A stretch of 64,000 bases of DNA, from assembly GCA_963801035.1 (NCBI GenBank), contig CAWDDF010000003.1, positions 248,001-312,000 on the forward strand. Reading direction: 5' to 3'. The DNA is from JACCZX01 sp963801035 (GTDB taxonomy: Bacteria > Pseudomonadota > Gammaproteobacteria > Burkholderiales > Burkholderiaceae_F). Within the stretch, counting starts at the first letter, position 1. Every line of letters begins with the position of its first letter. Shown here piece after piece: positions 25,651 to 36,053 of this stretch. The notes below the pieces were generated by a model that was given only the letters and a program-made list of their open reading frames with translations, had not been told where the DNA came from and ran no database searches. A program made the translations under genes and the position numbers.

Positions 25651-28618
25651 TCAGCGCGTTGAGCCAAGCGGGCCAACTGCGGCGGATGGTCTTACTTCGA
25701 ACTCTCCGACGACGACGCGCTGGCCTCCCTCGCTTTTCAGCCGCAGCGTGGTGCGCTGGTCCTGCTGTGCCGACGTTCCGAAACCGCTCGACAGCCACAG
25801 CATCAAGCCGGTGCTCGACGTGAGCACCTGTTGACGGTGGCCGAAGAAGTTCGCTTCAACGCGATACTTGCCAGGCTTGGCGTTTCTGAGCGCGAACTCC
25901 TCTGGCCCGTAGCCGCCGGTGGCATCGCGCGTAATCGCGCCGCCCTGGTATGAGAGGTTGCGGCCGTAAAAAACTTCTTCGCCGTTCGGGTCGATGACGT
26001 GCAGGTCGACGTCGGTCGCATCCGCATCCCAGGCCAGAACGACACGCACGTCGAGTGTCAGGTTCTTCAGTAGACGCGGCTCGATTGCCGAGACGTCGAC
26101 CGGCTTGCCCGCACGCTCCGCTTCGGCCACGACGGCGTTCAGCTCGGCGAGCGCAATCAGGTCGGCATCGGCGAACCGCGAGTCCCACGCACCGGTTACG
26201 ACCTCGTACAACCGATCGACCGCGCGCTGCGACTGGCCCGACAGGGCAAGCGCCAGCCCGAGGTCGCGATGCGACTGCGGCTCGTTCGGAGCGAGTTCGA
26301 GCACACGCTCAAAAATCGGCAGTGCCAATGCAACCTCGTCGGCTTGCTGAAGCCGATACGCCAGCAGTCGCAGCACCTGCCGGTTCTGCAAATCCAGTTC
26401 TGCCAGGTTCGACAGCGCGCGCAAACCAAGCTCGCGCTGACCTTTTTGCAGAAAGAACTCGGCACTGTCGAGAAAGAAGCCGACGCTCATTGCGTTATCT
26501 CGCCGCTCGTCGAGGTAAGTCGCGTACCAGCTTTCCGGATCGGTCGCCTGAAGGCGTTTTGCCCACGCCGAGTTCGAGGCTGCAGGCTTGAGCGCGATCG
26601 AAATGTTCGGCGCGGTCGACCGGGAACCGTCTTTCTCCTCACGTGGAGCTTGCGAAGCCGCGAGACGCGAAGCGGCGGGCGAAGCTGGCGCCGCAGCGGC
26701 CATCGGCGTCGAAGCGTCACGAGGTAGATCGTTGCGCCGTTGGCGCGATTCCTGGGTTTGTCCGACCGCACCTGCCTGCGATTTTGCGATCTGCAAGACT
26801 TTGGCCGGCTCGTCTTTCGGAAACGGTCGATTCCACCAGGCAACCCGTGCTTCGAAGCGTCGCACGACCTGCGCCAACCTCGCCGCATCGCTCTGTGCGC
26901 GGTTTTTCTTCGTCGTGGCTGCCAACCGGTCGTACGCCGCACGCAGCGACACCGGAGGCTCGATTTCGTGTCGAACGTAATCGTCGACCAGTTCGAGGAC
27001 GAGCAGCGAGGTTTCGCGGGTTGGCAACGCAAAGCGCTTGCCGATCTCGCGAATGCGAGCTTTGTTGAGACGTGTGTCGCCTTCCAGCGACGCGAGCGTG
27101 AGGCGCGCCCATTGCAAAGCCGCCATTCGCGACACGTTGTGCCCCGCCTCGATGCGCACGCGTCGCGTCGTCAGGGCGCCGTCGCTGCCACGCAGCCTCA
27201 GCGTTAGATCGGCACCGTTCGCAGTCAGTATTCCGGCGAGAACCAGTCGACCACCGTTCGCATGCCGCGACTCAACGACAACTTCTTTCGCGCCGAGTGC
27301 CGAAACATCGACCAGTTGCGTGCCGCGGCCGATCAGCGCATCGGCGGCTTGTGCATGCGTCAGCGCCGTCAAGTCGATGCTGCGACCGCCGCTCGCCTCG
27401 GCGACGGCGTGTAGCGCTGCCGGGTTGGCGCTGCTCGAGCTGTGCACCATGTAGGCGGGCACAGGAAACGTGCGCCTCCAATGTGCGCCGTAGTTTGCAA
27501 GACCATCGGTAAACCAGATCGCTTCGTGAGAAACGCCGTCGTGCGCAACGGCGCCGAGCTGGCTCGCTCCGTCATATACGGTCGCCTGCAGAGCGCGACG
27601 AAGCGCAGTCCAGTCACCGTTCTTCACGATGAAGCGCTCATTTGCGTGGACCACGTCGGAGAAGCGAGTGAGCGTGACGGCGATCGTTCCAGCGCGCTTG
27701 AAGTAAGCGTCGAGCAATGCAAGTTCGCGATCGAGCTGCCGGCCGGCGGCCGATCCCGAAGCATCCCAAATGATCTGAAGCTGGCGCGGCAGGGGTCGCG
27801 GCGCTGACTGCGCCGCGACCGCCAGGTTTAGAGTGAAGAAAGTGTCGCCTCCTCTTTGCTCGGTCGTAATCTCGACGGCGCTCGTTGGGGCAGCCTGCAC
27901 AACCAGTGGATCGTTGGGAAGCGCTGCACCGTCAAATGATCGCCGAGCGACGAAGCCGCCGCGCGGATCGCGCTCGAATGACAGTCCGAGTGCGTTGGTG
28001 CTGACAATTTGCGGCCGAGCTGTGCTGCTCGCATAGCGCACCGAAAACTCGAAGCGATCGACGGCTTTGGCATACGCCAGCGGCAGAGACAGCCGTGCAG
28101 TAGCCGGTTCGACAAGCCGAAGCACGACGGTGCGTGTTTTTCCCGGCGCCAGCGGATAGATGCGCAGCTCGTAGTTGTTGCCAAGGGTTGTCTGCAGAAG
28201 GCCGGGGTCCACGCGGCGCCGCACGATGTCTTCAAAGACTTGCTGCGCACGCGCTTTCTCAACTGGCACTGCGTCGCGCAACTCGCCGTCGATATCAAGC
28301 GCGAAACCGCTGACGATCTGACCGCTCGCCAGCGGAAACTGCAGCTTGCCTTCCAGGATTCGTCCGTTCGGATTGAAGAACTCCATCTGCACGCGCGTTT
28401 CTGCAACGCCGGCCGATACTTCGACGTCGACTTTCAGCGCCTGCAGACGGATCGGCTGCTCTGCCCCAGCAGACCTGAAGAACCGGCGGTCGCCACGCCG
28501 TCGTCGGAGGCGAAGGCACCAGGTGCTGTCGGGGCTGCGCGAATGAGGTTGTCGCCGCTACAAGTGCGGCGTAGGCGGCACCCATGAAGAACAGAAGGCG
28601 GGTCGTACGGGAGGTCAT
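25651..28618 (-). pseudogene. VIT / von Willebrand A / DUF2135 protein, frameshifted near its start
   Basis: A large secreted or membrane-anchored protein. A signal peptide starts at ATG 28618 (MTSRTTRLLFFMGAAYA), but the VIT domain runs in another frame, so at least one frameshift lies between about 28400 and 28600. The intact part (from about 28392, over 900 residues) has in order: the VIT domain (MEFFNPNGRILEGKLQFPL), a VWA domain with a metal-site motif DASGSA, a long disordered Ala/Arg/Ser stretch, TPR-like helices (FERVLELAPNEPQSHRDLG) and a C-terminal DUF2135 domain (WDADATDVDLHVIDPNGEEV). The architecture is known but its function is not. Total length mod 3 suggests a net one-base gain. 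Confidence 0.8.
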
Positions 28619-28762
28619 GTGATGCCTTTCAGCAAGCGGCAGGTCGAGCGAGTGCGACGCGCCTGCAAGCTGAAACGGCGCCAAAAGGACTTCGGGGTTA
28701 AACGACGCTGTCGCCGCGACGAGCGGCAACAAAGAGAGCGGGAAGGCGGCGGCGCCGCCGAA

Positions 28763-29200
28763 TCAACGACCTAGCTCAAAGAGACTCGTCGCCTCCAAAC
28801 TGAGCACTTCCGCGTCGCGCTGATTGCGCATCCGCCAGGTCCAGCGAACGATTCCGAGCGTTGGGCGTGACCGTGCCTTCCTGACATCGACGACTTCAAC
28901 TTGCAGCGTCAATCGATCGCCTGGCCGGACGGGATTCGGCCAGTTCAGATTTGTCAGGCCAGGCGAACCGAAGGATTCAGAGTCGGCAAGAACATGGTCG
29001 ACGATGAGCTTCATCGCGAGGCAGCAGGTATGCCAGCCGCTGGCAATCAGTCCGTTCCATCGGCTCGCTGTCGCGCGCGGCGGATCGATGTGAAACCACT
29101 GCGGATCGAATTCGCGCGCGAAGCTGGTGATCTGCTCTTCGGACACGGTGACCGACCCGGCGTCGATCAGTTGTCCTGTATGAAACTCTTCGAACTTCAT
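28763..29200 (-). CDS. MaoC-family acyl dehydratase
   Basis: A 145-residue hot-dog-fold protein with the MaoC/R-hydratase pattern: QITSFAREFDPQWFHIDPPR (catalytic Asp and His), then GLIASGWHTCCLAMKL and NLNWPNPVRPGDRLTLQVEV. MaoC proteins hydrate enoyl-CoA thioesters. It lies 39 bp after boxB in the same orientation, so it may hydrate an enoyl-CoA formed after ring cleavage of benzoyl-CoA. This is inference from context. Confidence 0.88.
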   Translation of the reverse strand: MKFEEFHTGQLIDAGSVTVSEEQITSFAREFDPQWFHIDPPRATASRWNGLIASGWHTCCLAMKLIVDHVLADSESFGSPGLTNLNWPNPVRPGDRLTLQVEVVDVRKARSRPTLGIVRWTWRMRNQRDAEVLSLEATSLFELGR

Positions 29201-29239
29201 ACCGACACCGATGACGTCGACATGACAGCGAGGTCGCTG

Positions 29240-30679
29240 TCAGTTGAAACGAACGTAGTCGAAGTCCATCGGCTGATCATTGACCGACACACGCGGTGGC
29301 GCGATCCAGCCCGCGTATTTGCCGGGCTCAACGACTCGCTTCATCAGTGATGCAACGAAGGCGCGATCTTCATCGGTCGGCATCCAGTCGTGCCGTAGCG
29401 AATTCCATTCGTCTTCCGCAACAAGACGGCCCTCGGGTGAAACGTGAATGCCCGCCAGTGATCCGATACGGCGGTTGAAGGCCTTGTGCGGAAGCGTCAG
29501 TCGGTCAGGAAGGCCAGACTTTTCGATGACACGATTCCAGCGGCCGATGCCGGCCTCCGAATCGCGGATGAAATCATCACGCAGTACTTCGTTCAGAGCG
29601 TTGAGCATCGGCACCTCGCGCTTAACGATCGCCCCGGACGATGCGTCGAGCACGCTGTAGCTGGCATCTTTCAGCAGATGGTCGTCGTCGCGCTTCGCCT
29701 CCTTGAAGCGCCCTTTCAGCCCTGAGCTGTAGAAGATCGCCGCATTCGATGACTGATCGGCGCCGAACAGATCGATCGTCACGCTGTAATGAAAATTCAG
29801 ATAGCGCTGGATCGTTTGCAGATCGATCGCGCCGGCCGCGCGCACCTTTGCGGCATCATCGGTCTTCAGCTGATTCATGACGTCGCAAGTGCGCTGGATT
29901 ACACGCGCCACGCCGGATTCACCGACGAACATGTGGTACGCCTCCTCAGTCAGCATGAACTGAGTGGTGCGAGCCAGCGGGGCAAAGCCCGATTCGGCGA
30001 GGGCATTCAGCTGAAACTTGCCGTCTCGATCGGTGAAGTGCGTAAACATGAAAAACGCCAGCCAGTCGGGCGTCTTCTCGTTGAACGCTCCCAGGATGCG
30101 CGGATTGTCAGGGTCGCCCGAGCGGCGTTCAAGGAGCGCTTCCGCCTCTTCGCGACCATCGCGACCGAAATAGCGATGCAGCAGATAGACCATCGCCCAT
30201 AAATGACGGCCTTCCTCGACGTTGATCTGAAACAGATTGCGCAGGTCATACAGCGAAGGCGCCGTTAATCCAAGGTGGCGCTGCTGCTCGACCGATGCGG
30301 GCTCGGTGTCGCCCTGCGTGACGATGATGCGTCGCAGATTGGCGCGATGTTCACCCGGCACTTCCTGCCATACCGGTTGACCCTTGTGGTCGCCGAACTG
30401 AATCGTCCCGCCGGGCTGCACCGGGTTCAGAAAGATGCCCCACCGATAGTCGGGCATTTTCACGTAGCCGAAGTTGGCCCAGCCGTCGCGCTCGACGCTG
30501 ATTGCTGTGCGCAGGTACACGTCAAATCCGTGGCTGCCGTCTGGTCCGGTTTCGCGCCACCAGTCTATGAAGCGCGGCTGCCAATGTTCGAGCGCACGCT
30601 GCAGTGTCTTGTCGGCGCCCAAGTCGACGTTGTTTGGAATCCTGTCTGTCGTCGCAATGCTCGACGTACCGCTAGTCAT
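29240..30679 (-). CDS. boxB: Benzoyl-CoA 2,3-epoxidase subunit BoxB
   Basis: The di-iron oxygenase of the aerobic box pathway; it forms 2,3-epoxybenzoyl-CoA with reducing power from BoxA. The 479-residue protein shows metal-ligand regions of the di-iron carboxylate type: LFQINVEEGRHLWAMVYLLH (Glu and ExxH) and MLTEEAYHMFVGESGVARVI (EExxH). Its length and N- and C-terminal sequences agree with BoxB. The start overlaps the boxC stop by 4 bp (ATGA), so the two are coupled. BoxA is not in the window. Confidence 0.95.
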   Translation of the reverse strand: MTSGTSSIATTDRIPNNVDLGADKTLQRALEHWQPRFIDWWRETGPDGSHGFDVYLRTAISVERDGWANFGYVKMPDYRWGIFLNPVQPGGTIQFGDHKGQPVWQEVPGEHRANLRRIIVTQGDTEPASVEQQRHLGLTAPSLYDLRNLFQINVEEGRHLWAMVYLLHRYFGRDGREEAEALLERRSGDPDNPRILGAFNEKTPDWLAFFMFTHFTDRDGKFQLNALAESGFAPLARTTQFMLTEEAYHMFVGESGVARVIQRTCDVMNQLKTDDAAKVRAAGAIDLQTIQRYLNFHYSVTIDLFGADQSSNAAIFYSSGLKGRFKEAKRDDDHLLKDASYSVLDASSGAIVKREVPMLNALNEVLRDDFIRDSEAGIGRWNRVIEKSGLPDRLTLPHKAFNRRIGSLAGIHVSPEGRLVAEDEWNSLRHDWMPTDEDRAFVASLMKRVVEPGKYAGWIAPPRVSVNDQPMDFDYVRFN

Positions 30680-32368
30680 GTTCGTTCCCAGTTGAATCGT
30701 GCTTTGTTACCGGTGCCGTATACCTTCAAAGCTCCGGCTTCACCCACCGCATTAGGTCGCGTGAAAATCCAGTTTTGCCACGCGGAAAGCCGCCCGAACA
30801 CGCGCGTTTCCATGGTTTCAGTCACACCAAACCGCAGGTTGGCTTCCATGCCGGTCAAGGCGTCGGGTGACATGCTTGCCCGTTCTTCAAGAGCGATGCG
30901 AATTTCGTCCGCCCAGTCGAGCTCGTCCGGTGCCACGGTGACAAGACCGAGTGCGAGCGCATCAGCAGCACCGAGACTTTTTCCAATTGCCGCCCGGGCG
31001 CGCGCAATGGGATCCGGCTCACGATAAAAACGCGCATCGATGCGTGCGAGTTGATCGACGCGCGGATACGTGCCGAAGTTCAGCGCCGACAATGCGATCG
31101 ACGACCCTTCCGCCGCCATATAACTGCGGTCAGCCGCGAGCGCGAGCTCGAACAGCGTCCCGGCGAAACAAGAGCCGGGTTCGATCAAAGCGAACAGCGT
31201 GCGCGATGACACGTCGAGGCGCGCCAGCGTGCGTCTGAGCATGCCGATCGTTTCGCGCACGAACCAATGCGAGCGATGCTCGTCGAGCGTGGCGTCGACT
31301 GCGATTACTGCGTCGGGTTCACCTCGTGTCTTTAACAGCCACGTCCCGATGTCAGTTTGATTCGTACGCAGCATCAGGATCGCGTCGTCGAGCTCGCGCG
31401 CCATCGCCAGCGGCCACCAGTCGCTGCCCGAAGCGACGATCGCCTCGGTGTTTGCTGGTTGCGGCGCAGTTGGCGCGCTCACTATCAATGTCGCACGTCG
31501 CGCGACGGGATCGATCGACACATCGACAAACCCGTAGTGATAACCCGCTTCGTCGATCGTGCGCTTCAGTGGAGTCAGCGCAACACCCCGCTCGGCAGCT
31601 CACTGATGGCCGATCACTCAACGCCGCCAATTCAAGTGCACGCCGTTTCACCTCGGCATCGAATTGTTGCGATTTGACGACGGCATCGACAAGCTTCCAT
31701 TCCCTGGCGCGCGCGCCGCGCACTCCTTCGGTCGTCGTGCAAAAGATATCGGCATGATCGTGCCGCACTTTGCGCTTGTCGGTCAGCCGCGTCAGCCCCC
31801 CGGTCCCCGGCAGCACACCGAGCAGCGGAACCTCGGGCAAGCTCACAGCAGAGGAACGATCATCGACCAAAAAGATCTCGTCGCATGCAAGCGCGAGTTC
31901 GTAGCCGCCGCCGGCCGTCGTTCCGTTGCACGCAGCGATGAACTTGAGCCCGGAGTTACGGCTCGCATCTTCGATGCCGTTACGCGTCTCGTTGGTGAAC
32001 TTGCAGAAGTTGACTTTCCACGCGTGCGACGACAGACCCAGCATGAAAATGTTGGCGCCCGAGCAGAAGATCCGATCCTTACCGCTGGTAACGATCACAC
32101 ACCGCACCTCAGGATGCTCAAAGCGAATCCGCTGCAGCGCATCGTGCAGCTCAATATCTACTCCGAGATCGTACGAATTAAGCTTTAGCTTGTAGCCGGG
32201 GCGGATACCGAGATCTTCCTGCACGTCCAGCGTGATGCGCGCAAGCTCGCCATCGAAATGGAGCTTCAAGTGCGCGTAGCGATCGGGCTCGGTTTGATAA
32301 TCAACCTGAGCATCGACCGGCGCGAACACCGTTTCGGTAGAGCCTGGGTGCAAAGCGAGCGTCGACAC
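30676..32368 (-). pseudogene. boxC: Benzoyl-CoA-dihydrodiol lyase BoxC, frameshifted
   Basis: BoxC opens the ring of the benzoyl-CoA epoxide/dihydrodiol with release of formate. It is a double-length crotonase-fold protein. I use GTG 32368, which has an AAGGAG site 9 bp upstream. The N-terminal half is intact (GVDIELHDALQRIRFEHPEV, FCSGANIFMLG, NGTTAGGGYELALACDEI). The frame breaks near 31588-31606 and continues in the next frame (ERGVALTPLKRTIDEAGYHY, then SCFAGTLFELALAADRSY) to 30676. Deleting one base restores about 563 residues, the normal size. First gene of boxC-boxB-maoC on this strand. Confidence 0.92.
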
Positions 32369-32427
32369 GCGGGTCTCCTTGCTACGAAAAAGTCTGCGCT
32401 CTATTCTGCCCCGTTTTGAAGTACCCA

Positions 32428-33966
32428 ATGGCTGCCCTCCCTCCTCCCGCGCAATTCAACTTCGCACATCACGTTCTCCAATTGAACGCCGGGCGCGCTG
32501 CGAAGATCGCCTACTGCGACGACGAACGTACGCTGACCTATGGTGAGCTTGCCGAACGCGTCCGCAGATTCGCGGCCGCACTGACCGCGCTCGGCCTTCG
32601 TCGCGAAGAGCGCGTGCTGCTTCTTATGCACGACACGATCGACTGGCCGGTCGCCTTTCTGGGTTGTCTTTACGCCGGCGTTGTGCCGGTCGCGGTCAAC
32701 ACGCTGCTGACGCCACTCGACTACGCCTACATGCTGGTGCACAGCCGCGCGCAGGCGGCATTCGTTTCGAGCGCACTGGTACCTGCATTGACGCAAGCGA
32801 TGAATGACGCTCCGCATGAGATCAAGCGTGTCATCGCGGCCTCCGAGTTTTCGTCGCTAATTGCTGAACAGGCACCCGCGCCACTCGCCGTCGCGACGAT
32901 GGCCGACGACATTGGCTTCTGGCTCTACTCATCCGGCTCGACCGGCAAGCCGAAGGGGACTGTGCACACGCACGCAAATCTCTACTGGACCGCAGAGCTT
33001 TATGGCAAGCCGATTCTCGGCGTTCACGAAGATGACATCGTGTTTTCCGCTGCAAAACTGTTTTTCGCGTACGGCTTGGGCAACTCGCTGACTTTTCCGT
33101 TGTCGGTCGGCGCCACTGTCGTGCTGATGGCCGAGCGGCCCACGCCGCCTGCGGTGTTCAAGCGCCTGATCGAGCGGCGTCCAACGATTTTTTACGGCGT
33201 GCCAACACTTTATGCCGCGATGCTGGCGTCGCCAGAGTTGCCTGCGCAGACACAAGTCCAGTTACGCATTGCGGTGTCCGCCGGCGAAGCGCTGCCGAAG
33301 GAGATTGGTGAGCGCTTCAATGCACACTTTGGTTGTGAAGTTCTCGATGGAATCGGTTCGACCGAGATGCTGCACATTTTTCTTTCGAATCGCCCGGGGC
33401 GTGTGCGCTATGGCACCACCGGAACCCCGGTTCCGGGTTACGACATCGAGCTGCGCGACGAGCATGGCGCGGTCGTCGGCGACGATGCGATCGGCGACTT
33501 GTACGTCAAGGGACCCAGTGCCGCGCTGATGTATTGGGGCAGCCGCGAAAAATCGTGCGCCACGTTCATCGGCGGATGGACCAAGAGCGGCGATAAATAC
33601 GTGCGTAGCTCTGATGGATACTTCACATACGCAGGCCGCGGCGATGACATGCTGCGCGTCAGCGGCCAGTACGTTTCACCGTTCGAGGTCGAGACCGCTC
33701 TGATGCAACACCCCACCGTGCTGGAAGCGGCGGTGATCGGAAAGACCGATACCGACGGATTGACCAAAACCAAAGCCTTTGTTGTGCTCAAAGGCACGAA
33801 CAGCGCTTCTGCGGAACTGGAAGACGAGCTGAAAGCGTTCGTCAAAGGAAAGCTGGCACCGCACAAGTACCCGCGTTTTGTGGAGTTTGTCGCCGAGCTG
33901 CCGAAGACCGCTACTGGAAAAATTCAGCGCTTCAAGTTGCGCGAAAAGGAAGCGTTAGTTGGATGA
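32428..33966 (+). CDS. Benzoate-CoA ligase family protein
   Basis: An adenylate-forming enzyme that activates benzoate (or a close analogue such as 2-aminobenzoate) to its CoA ester. P-loop-like motif YSSGSTGKPKGTVHTHANLY, acyl-binding and adenylate motifs FYGVPTLYAAML and DGIGSTEMLHIFLSN, hinge YAGRGDDMLRVSGQYVSPFE and the catalytic Lys in LPKTATGKIQRFKL. ATG 32428 gives 512 residues; a TTG at 32416 would add four. Divergent from boxC (59 bp apart) and first gene of an operon with the hydrolase and ABC importer. Substrate specificity is inferred from context. Confidence 0.92.
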   Translation: MAALPPPAQFNFAHHVLQLNAGRAAKIAYCDDERTLTYGELAERVRRFAAALTALGLRREERVLLLMHDTIDWPVAFLGCLYAGVVPVAVNTLLTPLDYAYMLVHSRAQAAFVSSALVPALTQAMNDAPHEIKRVIAASEFSSLIAEQAPAPLAVATMADDIGFWLYSSGSTGKPKGTVHTHANLYWTAELYGKPILGVHEDDIVFSAAKLFFAYGLGNSLTFPLSVGATVVLMAERPTPPAVFKRLIERRPTIFYGVPTLYAAMLASPELPAQTQVQLRIAVSAGEALPKEIGERFNAHFGCEVLDGIGSTEMLHIFLSNRPGRVRYGTTGTPVPGYDIELRDEHGAVVGDDAIGDLYVKGPSAALMYWGSREKSCATFIGGWTKSGDKYVRSSDGYFTYAGRGDDMLRVSGQYVSPFEVETALMQHPTVLEAAVIGKTDTDGLTKTKAFVVLKGTNSASAELEDELKAFVKGKLAPHKYPRFVEFVAELPKTATGKIQRFKLREKEALVG

Positions 33967-34825
33967 TTCGGTGACGACCAGGCAAGCCAGCGTCTATGCG
34001 GGAGCGCGCGAATATTCGCTTGAATATGAGTGGATCTCGAACGAGCGTCTGGGAGCTTCGCGCGCAGCGCCGGCGTCACCCCTGATCGTGTTCCTGCACG
34101 AAGGCCTCGGCTCGGTCTCGATGTGGCGCGACTGGCCGCTGCAGCTCTGCGCTGCCGGTGGCTTTCGTGGGCTTGTGTATTCGAGGCCGGGCTATGGAGC
34201 GTCCACACCCCGGGCCGCGGCGGAAAAATGGCCCGTCGACTTCATGCATTCGCAGGCGCATGAAGTGTTGCCTGCCTTTTTGAAGGCTGTCGGCGTCGAC
34301 GCCGAAGCCGATCCCCCTTGGTTGCTGGGGCACAGCGACGGCGCATCGATCGCTCTGCTCTATGCAGCCAGATTTCCGGAGCGGGTGGCCGGTGTCATCG
34401 CATTAGCGCCGCACGTGTTCGTCGAGGATTTATCGATCGAAAGCATTGCTCGGACCCGCGAGACCTATCTCGCAACTACCGATACGCAGGGCGCGAGCCT
34501 CAGGGTTAAGCTTGCGCGCTATCACAACGATCCCGATTCGGCTTTCTGGGGCTGGAATGACATTTGGCTCGACCCAGCCTTTCGCAACTGGAGCATCGAA
34601 CACTTGTTGAACGCAATCACCAAGCCGGTACTGGTAGTGCAAGGCGAGGATGACGAATACGGCACGATGGCGCAGGTGGACAGTATCGCGAGACACGTCC
34701 CGCACGCGCGCCTGCTGAAGCTGGAGCAGTGTGGCCACTCGCCGCAGCGCGACCAATCTCGGCGAGTTATCGAAGCCACCGTCGATTTCATTGCACAACA
34801 CACGCAACTGAGGAAGTCAGAATGA
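33959..34825 (+). CDS. Alpha/beta hydrolase
   Basis: A 288-residue alpha/beta hydrolase. Seen: oxyanion region FLHEGLGSVSMW, nucleophile elbow LGHSDGAS (Ser in G-x-S-x-G-like HSDG), acid region VVQGEDDEYG and the catalytic His in LEQCGHSPQRDQS. The TTG at 33959 overlaps the ligase stop and has an AAGGA site 7 bp upstream; a GTG at 33971 is possible. Hydrolases of this type are frequent in box gene clusters, where a thioesterase or ester-hydrolysing function has been suggested. The exact substrate is unknown. Confidence 0.87.
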   Translation: MDDSVTTRQASVYAGAREYSLEYEWISNERLGASRAAPASPLIVFLHEGLGSVSMWRDWPLQLCAAGGFRGLVYSRPGYGASTPRAAAEKWPVDFMHSQAHEVLPAFLKAVGVDAEADPPWLLGHSDGASIALLYAARFPERVAGVIALAPHVFVEDLSIESIARTRETYLATTDTQGASLRVKLARYHNDPDSAFWGWNDIWLDPAFRNWSIEHLLNAITKPVLVVQGEDDEYGTMAQVDSIARHVPHARLLKLEQCGHSPQRDQSRRVIEATVDFIAQHTQLRKSE

Positions 34826-35991
34826 ACAGGAGACAAGTACTCGCCGTGACCGCTGCACTATGCGCAGCGGTATCGGCGTTGCCGGCGGCGGCGCAGCAAC
34901 AGCCGAAGCTGAAGGTCGGTTTGATGCTGCCCTACACCGGCACGTTCGCAGCGCTCGGCAACGCGATCGAAAACGGATTCAAGCTGTACGTGCAGGAAAA
35001 CGGCGGCAAGATCGGCGGGCGAGAGATCGAATACTTTCGCGTTGACGATGAGTCCGATCCCGCGAAGGCGACCGACAATGTGGGCAAGCTCATCAATCGC
35101 GACAAGGTCGACGTCGTAGTGGGCACTGTGCATTCGGGGGTCGTAATGGCGATGGCAAAGGCCGCTCGCGACACCAACACGCTGCTGATTGTCCCGAACG
35201 CAGGAGCGAACGCGGTGACCGGGCCGATGTGCGCACCGAATATCTTTCGCACGTCTTTTTCGAACTGGCAGTCCGCGTATGCGGCCGGTGTCGTCGCCGC
35301 AGAGCGCGGCCACAAAAAGGCCGTGTCGATCACGTGGAAATACGCGGCGGGCGACGAGATGGCGCTGGCATTCAAGGAAGGCTTCGCCAAGGGTGGCGGC
35401 ACTGTCATCAAGGAACTGAATCTGCCTTTCCCGGGAGTTGAGTTCCAGGCATTGCTGACTGAAATCGCCTCGCTAAAGCCCGATGCGACCTTCGCATTTT
35501 TTGCCGGCGGTGGGGCAGTCAAGTTTGTCAAAGACTATGCGGCGGCTGGATTGACCAAGACGGTGCCGTTGTATGGGCCAGGCTTCCTTACCGACGGCAC
35601 GCTCGAGGCGCAGGGAGAAGCCGCGCAGGGCCTGCTCACTACGCTGCACTATGCCGATGGTTTGCCGAACGAAAAGGACAAATCGTTTCGCCTCAATTAC
35701 GTGAAGGCCTACAAGCTGCAACCTGACGTCTACGCCGCGCAGGGGTACGACGCCGCGCAGCTGCTGGCGGCGGGGCTGAACGGAGTCAAAGGCGATTCAT
35801 CGAAGCGCGCCGAAATGATCAAGGCAATGGAGTCGGCCAAGATCGACAGCCCGCGCGGGCCGTTCACGCTGTCGAAGGCGCATAACCCCGTGCACGACAT
35901 CTATCTGCGCAAGGTCGAAGGCGGCGCCAACAAATATCAAAAGGTGGCCGTCAAAGCACTGGCCGACCCGGCCACCGGTTGCAAGATGTAA
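34822..35991 (+). CDS. ABC transporter substrate-binding protein, Liv type
   Basis: A periplasmic binding protein of the HAAT family, 389 residues, starting at ATG 34822 (overlap ATGA with the hydrolase). Signal peptide MNRRQVLAVTAALCAAVSAL to AAAQ, then the LivJ-type fold: VGLMLPYTGTFAALGNAIEN, GTVHSGVVMAMAKAARDTNT, FRTSFSNWQSAYAAGVVAAE. Because it lies behind the benzoate-CoA ligase, it probably binds an aromatic acid rather than a branched-chain amino acid. A strong terminator follows at 36011-36050. Confidence 0.9.
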   Translation: MNRRQVLAVTAALCAAVSALPAAAQQQPKLKVGLMLPYTGTFAALGNAIENGFKLYVQENGGKIGGREIEYFRVDDESDPAKATDNVGKLINRDKVDVVVGTVHSGVVMAMAKAARDTNTLLIVPNAGANAVTGPMCAPNIFRTSFSNWQSAYAAGVVAAERGHKKAVSITWKYAAGDEMALAFKEGFAKGGGTVIKELNLPFPGVEFQALLTEIASLKPDATFAFFAGGGAVKFVKDYAAAGLTKTVPLYGPGFLTDGTLEAQGEAAQGLLTTLHYADGLPNEKDKSFRLNYVKAYKLQPDVYAAQGYDAAQLLAAGLNGVKGDSSKRAEMIKAMESAKIDSPRGPFTLSKAHNPVHDIYLRKVEGGANKYQKVAVKALADPATGCKM

Positions 35992-36010
35992 CTCCGCAGG
36001 GTCCATGACA

Positions 36011-36050
36011 CGGCGGTGCGTGGGAAACTGCGCACCGCCGTTTTGTTTTT
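36011..36050 (+). terminator. Intrinsic terminator inside the ABC operon
   Basis: A 10-bp perfect GC-rich stem (CGGCGGTGCG with CGCACCGCCG), a 10-base loop and the run TTTTGTTTTT. It lies between the binding-protein gene and the first permease gene, 4 bp before the latter's ATG. It should end many transcripts after the binding protein and let a fraction read through, giving more binding protein than membrane parts. Confidence 0.88.
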
Positions 36051-36053
36051 CAT

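Noticed and set aside
24696..25676. A 326-codon frame on the minus strand opposite gcdH and the HdeD-like gene
   Set aside because: Low-complexity Ser/Thr/Pro/Ala composition and no motif; shadow of two well-supported genes.
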